64,000 nt of DNA, taken from positions 682,001 through 746,000 of the forward strand of contig MU867060.1 of NCBI GenBank assembly GCA_033725935.1, written 5' to 3'. Each line of letters starts with the position of its first letter. The first letter of the stretch is position 1. This document shows, piece by piece, positions 46,128 through 57,965 of this stretch. The notes under the pieces were generated by a model. It made no database searches. It saw only the letters and a program-made list of their open reading frames with translations, and was not told where the DNA came from. Origin of the DNA: Cladorrhinum sp. PSN259. Its lineage: Eukaryota > Ascomycota > Sordariomycetes > Sordariales > Podosporaceae. Made by a program: the position numbers and the translations under genes.

Positions 46128-49100
46128 GGGGGGGGGGGGGATGTTTTTGGTGTTGCAAGTGCGTGTGATCACGAACAAGATAGTGGTGGCGACAGAAGAG
46201 TGTGGGCAAGGGAAAAGCGATATGAAGCGAGGCGCTTTGGGACAGTCAAAGGCATGGGGTATGCCTAGGGGAAGCAAGGGAAGGAAAGGAAGTTGGTTTT
46301 CTTTTTTTTCCCTTACTTACGTTGGAGCAATTCTTTCATTTCTTTGATGGAGTCTTCAAACATGGACTTTTGGGTCTACGCTTGGAGAAGACTCCGTCTT
46401 CTGATCGTTGGTTCATTGCAACGGCGACCTTATAAAAGCTATTGAGCATTATTCTTTTAGCCGTTTTTTATTATTAAGAGGAATTGATTTTGAAAAATTA
46501 TCTTGCGATCTTAGCAAAAAGATTTGTGAGTGTGTGTCTCTGTGTGTCTCGGTGTGTTTGGTAAAATTGCTTGACAGACTTGGGGCATTCAGAAAGTCCT
46601 GACTCGTCCGTCCGCTCTTTTGCAGCCCCCTCTAGTTAGTTAGAAGAGAAGTCTGTCAGATATTCGTCGAACAAACAAGTTTCCATCAGTTGTGACTTGG
46701 CATATGGGCGGCCTCCGAGATACAGACGACATCATGCATGCAGAGTAGGAAGTCATAACGGAAGAAGTCTGGGAAGCAGGAGACTTACAGAAAGTCTACC
46801 CGATGATACCTAGTGACTACGGGCCCACCCACCTACAGTAGCCAGGCCGTGGATGACGCGTACTGCACTGGGCACCCAGACACCTTTCTAGTTGTTAGAC
46901 TAGTGTTTCCAGTTGTGGGATGGTGATAGTGATGGTGTGCCTCTCCCCCCCCCCCCGTCCTTCTACACCATCTTACCTGCCTGTGGTGTACACAACGTCA
47001 AGGTTGGTTACGTGTGTCCGGCATATAGGAGATTTACATAGTACACTGTACCGGTTCCCCGGTTTGATATCTTGCCGTGCCTGAGCCAACGATACCACCC
47101 TACACTAATCTATCCGAGACATATTCAATGACATCAAAATGCGTTGGTTGGGTTGCGGTGCCAGCGGTGTCCAGGTTCGTGCCGGGATACCTATCAGAAA
47201 AGAGAAGTGGGGGAGGGGCACATCAGTCCTCCCTCCTCCAAGCTTCGGGGAATGTGGAAACAAGACAATTATCTCCACACGGAATCCGTGGGATTGGTTT
47301 TCGAACCCCGAACCCCTGAGGATCTACTGTTCTCCACTCCCCCGACTACCGTATGCCGAGTCTCCAAGACCTCTTACATATCACTGACAAATCTTGTGTT
47401 GTACCAGCCGTCCACAAGATGGACTATGTGGTGATGAAATGTGCTCTTGAGCAAGTTCCCATCGAGACCCAAAAGCGGCAGAAGAAGCAAGGCTGTGTAT
47501 AATACCAAGAAGACCAAGAAGACAGAAGAGGTAATGATTCCCAATGGAAGGCTCGGGAAGGGAGAGATTTCGTCATCTTTACAAGTCGGTTGTAGGTCTT
47601 CTTAGGGAAATGTATCTCGGAGTCATCGGAAAGATCTTTCCAATGCTAAGAATGTGACAAGTTGAAGAAAATACAAACCTGGAGAGCACACCAAAAGAGC
47701 AGCGGTTTGAATAGAAAACTGGCTGCGTGGCATTCGGCAGTCACAGACAGCAAACCGCTAAACCTGGCTGGGTTTAAGGTCAATACGCCGTAAGGCGGTG
47801 CGAAGTCTGGACCTTTGCCAGTGGTGGGGGATCTTCCCCCACTATTTTAAGTCCGGCTATGGTGTTATCCGTCTTTTATTTTGAGGTACTGTAAGCACAG
47901 CGGCGCTCCAGGCCCCTTGACCGAAACTCTAAATGGAACCCGGCAGGTCTTGTTCATCTGATCTTCGGTAACTTGAGATGCTTGTGACAGATGGATGAAG
48001 AAAAGGTGATGGAAGAAGGAGCATCTTCAGGTTCCCAAATGTTGTGCGAGCATCGATGGCAGGAATCCCCCAATCGGGTCCGAGTAGATCCAGACCGACC
48101 CTCGGACGCGAGTGGGGCGGGGAAGACGAGGGCTTGCGCCGTAAGGCCTGGGGAAGCAATCACCAAGCGGAGCTTGCCAGATTCCCACCCAAACTTATTG
48201 AAGAGGAACAACGTGTATTTGTGGCTGAGCGAGGAGGGGTGACATCGGCAATCGACCTAAAAAGATAGGCACATGCCGCCAAGATGATGGTGTGTGGTGA
48301 AACTCATCCAAAATCCGCCGAGCTGTGCATCCCGTGCATGCAGTTGTTGAGACAGACGTACGTAAGTCTGGCAAGAGGGTGGCAGCAGGCATGGATTTTA
48401 TGATATTCTTACCTTCCTTAGATGATTTTCAGACGCTAAATGCGTGGGTTAGGATTGGACAGGCTGAGTATGGGCCTGCGCAACCAGGAGCGGGTTTGCT
48501 CTTACCTGGGCTGAGTGACGATGATGTCTGAATTGCCCAACAGCGGTTGGCATGGCAAGCGCGACCCTGACCCCTGAGCAAACTGAATCCTCCCGCTTTC
48601 TATCTTGTCAGCTTTGGGAACTTTCGTCCCATCAGAGATCAGCCACCGGCATGCATACAGGTGCAGGCTTGGGGCAGCTTCGGAGGGCTGCATGATAATG
48701 GACCGAAGACAACGGCCATCCCAAATATTGGATACATATTCCATCATGCCTGCCACCTCTCCCCCGGACTTGAAGAAGAAACTTTATACCGGGCGATAGT
48801 GACGTTTCGCTCTTTCTCTTCAACCAGCGCGCCATCGTTACACCGCTGACGCGAGCCATCGTTTCCAGTTCCAAGACTCATCCGTTGCTTCTTTGTAACG
48901 GGTGCTTTGTTGATAAGCGTGGAAGGGACCTCCCTAAATTTAGCCCCTTTTCATTGATGGAACCAGGGCAAGCCTACCGCACCGTCCGAATCACATCCAG
49001 ATCGCTTGACCTGATCTTGACCGCACCTTCGTCCAAGGAACGCTTCCTTCCTCAAACGGTGCGTTACGCCAACTTTTAAACCGGACGAAAGCATCTGTGC

Positions 49101-49431
49101 AGAGCACCCGTCCTGGCGCCGGTCCCCCCTGCCACCGCCCTTGCACCCGACCTGGTACCCGGTCAGCCCCGAATCTGATTCGTTTATATACCTTACCAAA
49201 GTATTGAGAACGGCTGAACTTCTCTCACGACCTCTTCCAACCACCACATCACAAACCTCTTCCTGCAGTTTTGGTCCTGTTGTGCTTTGGCTTTCTTCAT
49301 CTGACGTTGCTTGCCTCGCCTGCCTGGCTGCCTTGCTTGCGATTCTTGTTTGTTTTTCTTGGGCGATACTAGGCGTACAAACTCTTCATTTCGGTCGATC
49401 AAGCCTATCTCATCTCCGACACACAGCAAAA
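46128..49431. other. Intergenic region (Psk1-like kinase to DOMON-b561 gene)
   Basis: This 3.3-kb region follows a G run (46130-46140). It carries a short TG microsatellite near 46530 and a C run near 46945. Frames overlapping at 47077-47434 and 47929-48268 have no ATG-plus-motif support. A T/C-rich leader precedes the ATG at 49432. I see no gene. Confidence 0.5.
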
Positions 49432-50655
49432 ATGAAACTGGCCAGTCGATCTCTGCTGGCTACGGCCCTCCTGGGTGCGAGCATTGCGTCTGCGGATCCT
49501 CTGGGGCCCTGCCAACGCAATGGCATCTGCTTCAATGTCGCCGTCCCGGTCTCTTCGGCACAATCAAACTCGGGTAACATCTATTTTCAGATCAAGGCCC
49601 CGTCAGGATTCTCATGGGTAGCCCTCGGCACCGGACGCCAGATGTCCGGCGCCAACATCTTCGTCATGTACACCGACGGAAAAGGCAATGTCACGGTTTC
49701 GCCGCGTCTGGGGACGGGTAACCAGGAGCCCCAATGGGATCAATCGAGCACAGCAGCACGGTTGACCATTCTTGACGGCAGCGGAGTCGGGTCTGATGGC
49801 TCAATGACGGCCAATGTTGCTTGTTCCAACTGTCAGTCATGGTCTGGGGGAGATATGTCGTTGCAAGGAACGAGTGTTCCGTGGATCGCAGCGTGGCGTT
49901 CGGGCCAAGCGCTTGCGACCACGAACAAGGGGGCAAGCATCACTCAACATGGGAGCACCACCCAATTCAACTTGGACCTGACACAGGCAACTATCAATTC
50001 TGACAGAAATCCTTTCCTAGCTTCAGAGAGCTCCGGGAACTCCGGGAGCAACTCCGGCAGTGGATCCGGAAATGGCAGCAGCATTATCGTCGACGAGGGA
50101 GTGAGTAATAGAGGCACCATTCTGGCGGCACACGGTATCATCGGAGCGCTCGTCATGGCCGTTCTCTATCCCTTGGGGTCTCTACTAATGCCACTATTGG
50201 GCCGGTGGTGGGTGCATGGTGCGTGGCAGCTGGTCTCCTTCTGCTTGATGTGGGTTGCCTTTGGTCTGGGCGTTCAGAGCGCCAAAGACCGGGGAATCCT
50301 CTTCGATCAAGCGCACACCATTCTCGGAACAGTCGTTATATGCCTTTTTGCCGTGCAGCCTGCCCTGGGATACATCCATCATCGCCAGTACGTCAAGATT
50401 CAGGGAAGGAGTGCGGTCAGTTATGTACACTTATGGCTTGGGCGGACCCTGATGATTCTTGGTGTTGTGAATGGCGGATTGGGCCTCAAGCTTTCGGACG
50501 AACGCGACTCTCTTGTTATCGCTTATAGCGTCGTTGCTGGCATTATCTTCTTATGTTATATCCTCGCCAAGGGGTTTACGGTATTCGGCAATAGGAGCAA
50601 GTCATCGGGGACTAGACAGACTTACAAGGAGGCAAGCCACGGTCACCGAAGGTAA
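49432..50655 (+). CDS. DOMON (CDH-type cytochrome) - cytochrome b561 membrane protein
   Basis: One exon encodes 407 residues. A signal peptide (1-21) leads into a DOMON domain of the cellobiose-dehydrogenase cytochrome type (CAZy AA8-like), about residues 25-185. Its expected b-heme ligands are Met71 (GRQMSG) and His173 (TQHGS). A Ser/Gly linker (about 200-216) joins a cytochrome b561 core with five to six helices; His234, His262, His295 and His333 are the four histidines that ligate two hemes in the family. Such proteins are thought to move electrons across the membrane for extracellular metal or quinone reduction; donor and acceptor here are unknown. The ATG at 49432 has AAAA before it and is followed directly by the signal peptide. 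An in-frame run upstream of it (from about 49141) is judged leader sequence. Confidence 0.9.
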   Translation: MKLASRSLLATALLGASIASADPLGPCQRNGICFNVAVPVSSAQSNSGNIYFQIKAPSGFSWVALGTGRQMSGANIFVMYTDGKGNVTVSPRLGTGNQEPQWDQSSTAARLTILDGSGVGSDGSMTANVACSNCQSWSGGDMSLQGTSVPWIAAWRSGQALATTNKGASITQHGSTTQFNLDLTQATINSDRNPFLASESSGNSGSNSGSGSGNGSSIIVDEGVSNRGTILAAHGIIGALVMAVLYPLGSLLMPLLGRWWVHGAWQLVSFCLMWVAFGLGVQSAKDRGILFDQAHTILGTVVICLFAVQPALGYIHHRQYVKIQGRSAVSYVHLWLGRTLMILGVVNGGLGLKLSDERDSLVIAYSVVAGIIFLCYILAKGFTVFGNRSKSSGTRQTYKEASHGHRR

Positions 50656-51513
50656 CCATATGCCGCATCTAGGAGGCAAGGTGATGGCAGATATGCTTAG
50701 TTGAGGTCGGTTTAGCAAATGATTTATACATCGGCGGCATACCGCGTGGGGGTAGATTTATTGATCCAGTTAGGGCCTTAATCAAGATTTTTGGTCGGTT
50801 CAAGAAGCTGTGAAGTGCCAGTGTCAGTGAGTGAGTGGTAAACATACTGTCGAGCTGTTGCTTTTCTTCTTTTTTCGGCAAAACATGTGGCTTGAAGGCG
50901 GGGAAGAATAGTAAGCCTCAAAATCATGGCTGAGAAATATAGAGATAACGTCTTGACTCGGGCATATTGATTAGATAGCCTCTAGGTGCTTTATGATTCT
51001 GGATGGCCAACGGATGATTGAGCTTCGATGTTAAAGTTTGAAGTGGGGCATCGAATGTATGACCTTGAAATTCAACTTGGGAGAGCTTCCGCACTGAACC
51101 CCACCAGCACAAGCGTGGGATGAGGAAGAGCATCGGCTAGGTATCTGGGACTTGTAGATATCAACCGACACATTGGAATGACATGTGGTAGTAGCAACTT
51201 ATTTTCACATCCAGAACATTCCGCCTTTCACATGAAGAATAATTCCGTGTCGTGGTAGAAGAAGCTGTTGCTTTTTGTCATAGCTCCCAATTGAATCACG
51301 TGACAGTGTGACCGATCGCTCCCGAGTCCCCGCCAACAGCCTGAGGCGCTAAACTCCAAAGGATGGCCTCTGCGGACGTCTGAGCCGGGGCTTTTTTGAA
51401 AACCTCTCAGCCAAGCACCTCCACCTACACCTTTTGCTGCAGCAGCCGACTGCCACTCCTCTGTCCTCCGACTCCTTAGGCCTGTTCAATCGCCCACCAC
51501 ACATTCAGACAAA
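50656..51513. other. Intergenic: DOMON-b561 3' flank and ATP14 promoter
   Basis: This 858-bp region has no convincing coding stretch. The last 100 nt are C/T-rich leader of the ATP synthase gene. Confidence 0.6.
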
Positions 51514-52380
51514 ATGTTCTCCCGGGCTTCGGTATGTGGCAATGCATCAATTGATTGAGCAACCTGCAATGTCGCTGTTGAGGTCGCCATGTGTGTTTCG
51601 TGTGGGGGGAACCTCCTAGCTAATTGACTCGTCGTCATTGCAGAGCGCTCGCAAGGCCGTCGCGGCCGTCTCCAGAATCGCTGGCAGAAATGCTGTCCCT
51701 GTGAGAACTTTCATGGCCCCGACCGTTTCCCGGAGAGGTACGTGCATTCCTTTTCGCCTTATCATCGTTGTCAACATCACCACCGGGCTCTCGACACTGC
51801 GGGGGAGGGATGCGGAAGGACCGGTAGTCGACGTCGACCTCGGAGCTTCCATCGATATATGCACGGAGGGGGGAGAATCAACGACTCAATATTCGCTTGC
51901 CTAGCTATCTTCTCCAGCAGCTCCCTTCCCCGACAAACAACAACCCAGCCACCCTCGAAGAAGCTTTCTCTCGATCTCATCAACTCGATGTCGAACCTCC
52001 GGCCTCCAGCCGATCGCTCCCTTCGCCCGCGAACGACTCTCCCTCGCCCATCGTTCCTCATCATAAACAATCTTGAGAACCTTTTCTAACTCTTAAACTT
52101 CCTTTATACAGCCGACTTCGTCCAGGAGCTCTACCTTAAGGAGCTCAAGGCCTACAAGCCCGCCCCCATTAAGGACTCCGATGCCGTCGGCCAAGTCGCT
52201 ACCTTCTCCCTTCCCAAAACCCCCAAGTCTCCCGAGGAGGCCGACCTTGCCGCCAGCTTGAAGGAGTACGAGAACATGACCGTCGAGGTTGAGGGTCAGG
52301 ATAGCGCTGATGCCGGCAAGCCTGCCGCCGTCATTGAGGACTGGCTCGTCGAGGAGGAGGAGGATGACCACCACCACTAA
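51514..52380 (+). CDS. ATP14: Mitochondrial F1Fo-ATP synthase subunit h
   Basis: Exons 51514-51531, 51644-51737 and 52112-52380 encode 126 residues, with introns of 112 and 374 nt. The N-terminus MFSRASSARKAVAAVSRIAG, continued by RNAVPVRTF, is a clear mitochondrial presequence. The mature part starts near ADFVQELYLKELKAYKP and ends in a Glu/Asp/His tail (VEEEEDDHHH), as in fungal subunit h. The protein is a peripheral-stalk component of complex V. The six-codon first exon, closed by a GTATGT donor, is supported by its start context, frame and the presequence. The second intron is unusually long; open frames inside it are not coding in the sense of the gene. Confidence 0.93.
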
Positions 52381-54432
52381 GCATCGAAAAGCAAAAGAAT
52401 CCAACCTCCTAAAAAGAATTATTTTTCCCCGTCGTGAAGAAAGAATAACTTCTTGGTCTCGCTTCTCCTTTTCCTTTCCATCTCATGAACCGGCCCCATG
52501 CACCAAGCCAACAACAAGGATCATAAAATCAAGTCAAGAGGGGCTAGCTCAGGAAGAAAGAGGAAGATTAACCAGAGATAGATCAGCAGCTCGTTTCGTT
52601 TCTCGGGAATGAAACGGCATAGAGGGGAGGAATATTTAGAAATGGAAAGAAGAAGACGAGAAGAAGGAGGATGGTGGGATGGAGTAGATCCTTGTACATT
52701 TGTTCTCTTTTTTTTTGGTTTGCCTGTTGAATTGATTACCGTTTGAGAGGCACCACTCACTCTGCACTCTTGTTTATATTCTTTAGGAGATGCTGTGTGA
52801 TGAACATGGCAACACTGATCCTCATTGGCCCCTATTGCAGGTCAAGCACCCCTCAGAACTAGCATCTTGCTAGTCTATCATCGTAAAGCAAACTGCCTTT
52901 GAAGGCAAGTTATGCGGATGGATATATTTTCTTAGCAAGTCCAGTCCATTGATCAAGCACAATACATCAACCTCACCTTAGTTTTGGCCAGCAATACGAT
53001 CAGGCTTGTGTGGGAAATATACCGTGGTATTGATCCTCAAGTTCGTTCATGATTTGGTGTTTATTAAAGTTATTATCCTTCGCGTCCATAACCACCCATC
53101 CATTCCTTCTTTGCCTATATTTTTCTTCCTTTTATATTATTCGACTGAAGTATGTAAACTCGAATCTTTGTTTCGAAGAAGAAAAAAAAGAAGAAGAAAA
53201 AAAGAGTTAAAAGTTTTAAAAAAATTGAAGCGTTTTTCAAAAGTTTCGTTTCTCTGTTTGTTGACTGCCACCTTATCCAAACCATCCATCACTGCTATGT
53301 ACGTATATCGGTTGGTTGGCTAACCGCCTAAGCTATCAGAGTAAGGTAAATACCGCCGTCCTGATGGCAGGTACGTAGGTAGGTACGTAGCTCTCTCTCT
53401 CACTTGTGTGATGTCCTGTCCTGCCTACCCCTTTCCCTTCTCTCGTCCATACTATTCAGACAAGGAAAAAAAAAAAAGGGACTGATTATCCCGAATTATC
53501 TCGCATATAACAAAGAAGGGAAACAGAAACAGAAAAAAAGAAAGAAAAACCGCATAAACATAAAACAGCAAAACAACCAAAACACTACCACACACCCATA
53601 CACAATTTTCTCTTCTTTTCTTTTTGTCTTACTCCCCCCTCCTCCGCCGGTACTAAATTGCATATCTCAAATATACCAAAAGTTAAAGTCGGCAGCACCA
53701 AAAAAATTCACTCACACAAAGCAGAAGATAGATAGAACGTGATAAATGCAACAAAACTACTAATTTCAATCTTTACTTTTTCCCCCACCCACCACCACTA
53801 ACAACCAAGGATAACAACGAGCAACAATCATACTACGAAACCAAGTAACAACAACAACAACACAATCCATCACATGTACCACAACAACAGCTACAAAAAC
53901 AGAAACTTTCCCCAGACACGTTACCACCCCCCATACCATCCACACTCACAACCTAGCACGCCGAAACGCCTTTCAACGCCTTACCATAAACATTTCGTTA
54001 CTTTTGAAACAGACAAAACAGGACCCGAGACAGGTAAACACGAAAGACGGGAAGAGAACAACCCCTGAACAAAACAGCAGAAGTTACCAACAAGAAGAGT
54101 AAGTTTAAAAAAAAAAAACCGCCTTAAAATGCATTATGCTATGGTGTATGTGTGTGTGTGTGTTTCATCGAAGACCCATCAACATGTATGTAAGAAACAA
54201 ATTTCCCCGTTTCTTTTGTTTTCTTTGCTTACGCTCGATCCTCACATACGGTTGAAAAAAACGGACATTAAGGCAGAGGCAGAACCCAACAACGCCTTGC
54301 CAGAACAGTCCGTAGTAACGGACTTTGTTGTGAGAGAAGAGAAGAGAAAAGAGTATGACAGAAAAGACAGTGGAACAAAAAGATTATAGCCCCGTAAACC
54401 CGACGACCGTTCGAGAGAAAAAGAAAATTGAT
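52381..54432. other. Convergent intergenic region (ATP14 / SCH9)
   Basis: This 2.05-kb 3'-3' spacer is strongly A-rich from 53.4 to 54.4 kb on the plus strand, as expected for the T-rich 3' UTR of SCH9 on minus. It includes an ACC/CAA-rich stretch near 53780-53870. No gene is seen. Confidence 0.55.
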
Positions 54433-57174
54433 TTACATGTCGAAATTCGCGCCAAACATCTGCTCATCATGAGTGTTCGTTCTGACGATCCCGCTCATCC
54501 GGTTTGCGTTTCTCGGTGCCACATCATTCATGTCATCCCAATCATCATCTCTAGAATCTCCTCTCCTCTTCTCATCACCGTCATCCATGTCCTCGTCGTC
54601 GTACTTGTGATACCTGCCATCCATGTGGTCATCAAGCGCACTCTCGTCAACAAAGGTGAAACCCTGGAAGTTGGCCTGTACCGAGGGTGAGAGTGGAGTC
54701 GAGGTTGCGTATCCCTTGGCCAATGCCGCCGCCCGCTCATTTAATGACCCGTTGGTGTTGAGGGCGTTGGTGAATTCTGGGTCGAAGTATGAGACATCGG
54801 TATCGCTCTTGAGTTGCGGCTTAAATGGAGGCGTGATCAACTTCTTGGAAAGCGCATCCCAATCGATATCTGCAAAGAAAGCATGCCTCTTCAGTTCCTC
54901 AGCATCGTCAGTTGCTCCAAGCCGATGCTTCGGGTTCCTGTTAAGCAATCCCTTGACGAAGTTTCGCCCTTCCAACGACAAGATATCGCGAGGGAATCTG
55001 ACTTTGCCGAAGGCAATATTTTTGTACATTTGTTGGGTATCTTCGGCGTAAAATGGGCTCCATCCACAGCACATTTCGAAGACAAGAACTCCCAAGGACC
55101 AGAAGTCTACCATCTTGCTATAACCTGTCTCGTCTAGGAGCACCTCAGGCGCCAAGTATTCCGTCGTACCGCAAAATGTATTTGTGGTGTCGTTTTTTGT
55201 AAGATTTGCCTTGGACAGTCCGAAGTCGCAAAGCGCAATATGTCCATTTGCATCTAGGAGGATATTTTCTGGCTTAAGATCGCGGTAAACGATGTCGTTT
55301 TTGTGAAGATGTTGAATGGCGAGGATGAGTTCGGCGATGTAAAACTTGGCCCGTTTTTCCTCGAACTTGCCGTCCTTTTGCAGATGCCAGAATAATTCTC
55401 CGCCCGACATGTAATCTGTTACCAGGTAAAGATCGGATGGTGTTTGGAAGGAAAATTTCAGGCCAACAATAAATGGCGAGTCTGCCATAGCTGTCCGGAC
55501 CAGAATATTGCGCTCGCCAACCGTGTGCGCCACCTCCTTCTTTTGTACAATGACCTTCTTGGAGAGAACCTTCATCGCATAGATTCTCTTGGTGTCCTTC
55601 TTGCGAACCTGGTAGACCTGGCCGAATGTGCCCTTACCAATAAGGCGAAGAATATGGAAATCTTCGGGTCCATAATGTTTCTGCTCGCTGCGCTGGTAGA
55701 GAGCTTCGACGTAGATCTCCCCCGTAGGCGCATTCTCGGCCATGGTATCAGCATGCCCTCTCAGGGGGAACCAGCCACGAACCGGCCCTTGACTCTCGGA
55801 TGGTTTTGCCGTGAACTCGACATGACCCAAAAATTCTTCCCCGTTTTGCCCCTGGCCATAAACGGAGATGGCCACAGCCATGTCTGTGTCTACGACATCA
55901 CTGCCTGGAGTTAGTTCTGTAAGTTAGACTGCTACAAAAAATGAATTCGCTTACAATACAGCTTCCGCATCCCATTTTGGGTTAGTGAAGGATCGACGTG
56001 AGTTGCGGTTTCTGAAGGTGTTGAAATCCGAAACGCTCGTGTTGCTGCTCTGCCTGCTGCGCATTGGAATTGCCATCGGCCGACCGTTATCGCTGCCGGA
56101 ACGCTGAATCGGAAGCCCACCCATTGCCACAGCAGCAATGGCAGCCTCATCGCTATCTTCTGTCGTTCGGGGTCCAGCAGAAATGAGCTCGTTTCGTTGG
56201 AAAACGACAACAACGTATGGGTCCTTGCACTTCTTCAAGCCTCTGGCCTCAGCGATTTTGATGGTGAGTTTCCCTTTCGGAGCCGGCGCCCGAGCTCCGG
56301 CGGGAGTTGGTGTGTTCGTCGCGGTACGGTCAATCCTTTCGCCGATGCTGCCATTGCCATGTCTCGAGTCATCGGAGTGGTGGGTCGACGAAAGCGCGCG
56401 GGTGGGAGTGGAAGCACCGCTCTTGATGCCGGGACCATCTGTTAGCTTCTTGAGATGTACGATAGAGGCGGACTGGTAAGAAAGATTCCCACTGCCAGAG
56501 TTCAACTGCGAACGACTGGGAGAGTTTGGGACAGTGTAAGCACGACCGGCTGGGTTGGAGAGATGGCTGGCTGACACATTGGACTCATTGATGATCGTTG
56601 TCAGTGGGGCCAATAGAGACATCCTGCGCGCGTTGCCTTTTCCAAACTCGGATACACTCAAGTGGCGAGGGCTGGCCGTACGTGAGGTCGGAGGAGTCGT
56701 ATTCTTGAACTTTTGACTGCCCGAGTCTCCGGCGAAGTTGCGAAGCGAGGAGGGCTGCGAGACTGGAGGCGTCGGATATGGGTGCAGATGGGCACCTTGC
56801 GGGACAACTGTCTCTGATGATGAAACCCCATCTCCCAACATCTCATGGGGCAGGAGCGGGGGGCCATCATCGTCTTCGGCCGGTGAAAGTGGAAGCCCAG
56901 ACTCGGGCGCAGTCTCAATACTCTCCTCAGTCCGCAGCACGGCAGGCTTTGGGCTAGTCGCCGCTTGCCCAGGGGTCTTGAAAGAACCTGATAACAATCG
57001 CTGAAAAGAGCTTGCACGAACCTGGTTGAAGTAGCTCATGATGCCTGGCAGCCGCTTGTCGTGAAGGTCTGGCTGCGGAGTCGCAATGCCGGAGCGCGGT
57101 GAGTCGTAACCGAGATCTGCTCCATCCTCTTCTGCTGCGACAGACCTGCTGCGCTGGTTAACACCTCCTTCCAT
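54433..57174 (-). CDS. SCH9: AGC serine/threonine kinase with C2 domain (Sch9/Sck1)
   Basis: Exons 57174-55955 and 55900-54433 encode 895 residues; the 54-nt intron ends in a tandem acceptor (CCAGGCAG) of which only the second keeps the frame. A disordered N-terminus with many SP/TP sites is followed by a C2 domain (about residues 300-440: GKLTIKIAEARGLKKCKDPYV, NPKWDAEAVFDVV, EFLGHVEF). The kinase domain (about 487-745) has GKGTFGQVYQV, YAMKVL, VYRDLKPEN, DFGLSK and CGTTEYLAPE. The AGC tail has the TPPFKPQL turn region and the hydrophobic motif FQGFTFVDE near residue 819. A C2-AGC layout is diagnostic of Sch9/Sck1. Yeast Sch9 is phosphorylated by TORC1 and controls ribosome biogenesis, nutrient response and lifespan. 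The C-terminus adds an acidic 70-residue extension. Confidence 0.95.
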
Positions 57175-57535
57175 GGCGACGGTGAGTTATTTTTTGCGGA
57201 AGTCGGGACGGAAGCAGTTGAACGTGTGCCAGAGGGACAGGGGGGTGCGGTGGAGGAAAAGGGGGGTAAAAGAGGCGGGGCACAAATGTGACAGGAGAGG
57301 AGACAAGTGAAAGCCGTAGGGGAATCTGCTAGCTCATGGTGAAATATTCAGATTCGGCTGGTGCAGAAGTTGGCAATTCCCACAGCAGGTTGAAGTGAGC
57401 CGACGAAGATGCTTGGGAGAGAGGGGTGGGAGATGGGATAACTGGGTAAGTTTGTGGGTACATCGATGACGAGAGAGGTGTCTTGCTTGTTCTGTTTAAA
57501 CGAGATCGCCCCAAAAGTGGTCTGCCGCGCCCAGT

Positions 57536-57559
57536 AAAAACGTAAAAAACGTAAAAAAC
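57536..57559. repeat. Short tandem repeat (cgtaaaaaa type)
   Basis: Two to three 9-10-nt units with the core cgtaaaaaa in tandem, upstream of SCH9. Confidence 0.75.
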
Positions 57560-57702
57560 AGGCCCAGAGGGTAAAATCTCCTTCTGGCCGAGAATTTTTC
57601 TTACGTTCCGAGCGCATAGCGAGCACCCTTGATGCTTGCCATGTGGTCGTCCATGGGTTTGTGAGTGGGGGGGAATGGCATCCAGTTTCCAGCGTCCAGT
57701 GG

Positions 57703-57965
57703 CCCAATTCCAAAGCAACAACCCCCCCCCCCCCCCCAAAAAAATTAAAAGGGGGGGGGGGGGGGGGGGTGGCGGAAATGGGGGACGGCCCCCATTTGAC
57801 ACACCCGGCCCAACCCCCGAGAGGGCCCCCCCCCCCCGGTAAAAANNNNNNNNNNGGGGGTTGGGGGGGGGGGGGGCTGGGCAACCTTTGTCCCGGGCCC
57901 CGGGGCCACACCACAACACAAACCCCCCCCCCCCCCCCCAAAAAAAAATTGAATCGGGCGGGATG
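57703..57965. other. Assembly gap in homopolymer-rich, apparently duplicated sequence
   Basis: Ten N's at 57846-57855 lie in a block of long C, A and G runs. Both sides contain the same succession: a CA-rich lead, a C17-type run, A7-A9, then ATT and a G-rich tail (57703-57772 on the left, 57896-57965 on the right). As at 34.9 kb, this looks like two unmerged ends of one locus, with base-call errors in the runs. Confidence 0.75.

Noticed and set aside
49141..49431. Upstream in-frame extension of the DOMON-b561 protein
   Set aside because: The real signal peptide starts at the ATG at 49432; the upstream part is CT-rich leader sequence.
51742..52089. 115-codon frame inside the second ATP14 intron
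   Set aside because: It overlaps the exon-intron boundary, has Pro/Arg/Ser-rich composition, and the subunit h join is clear across it.
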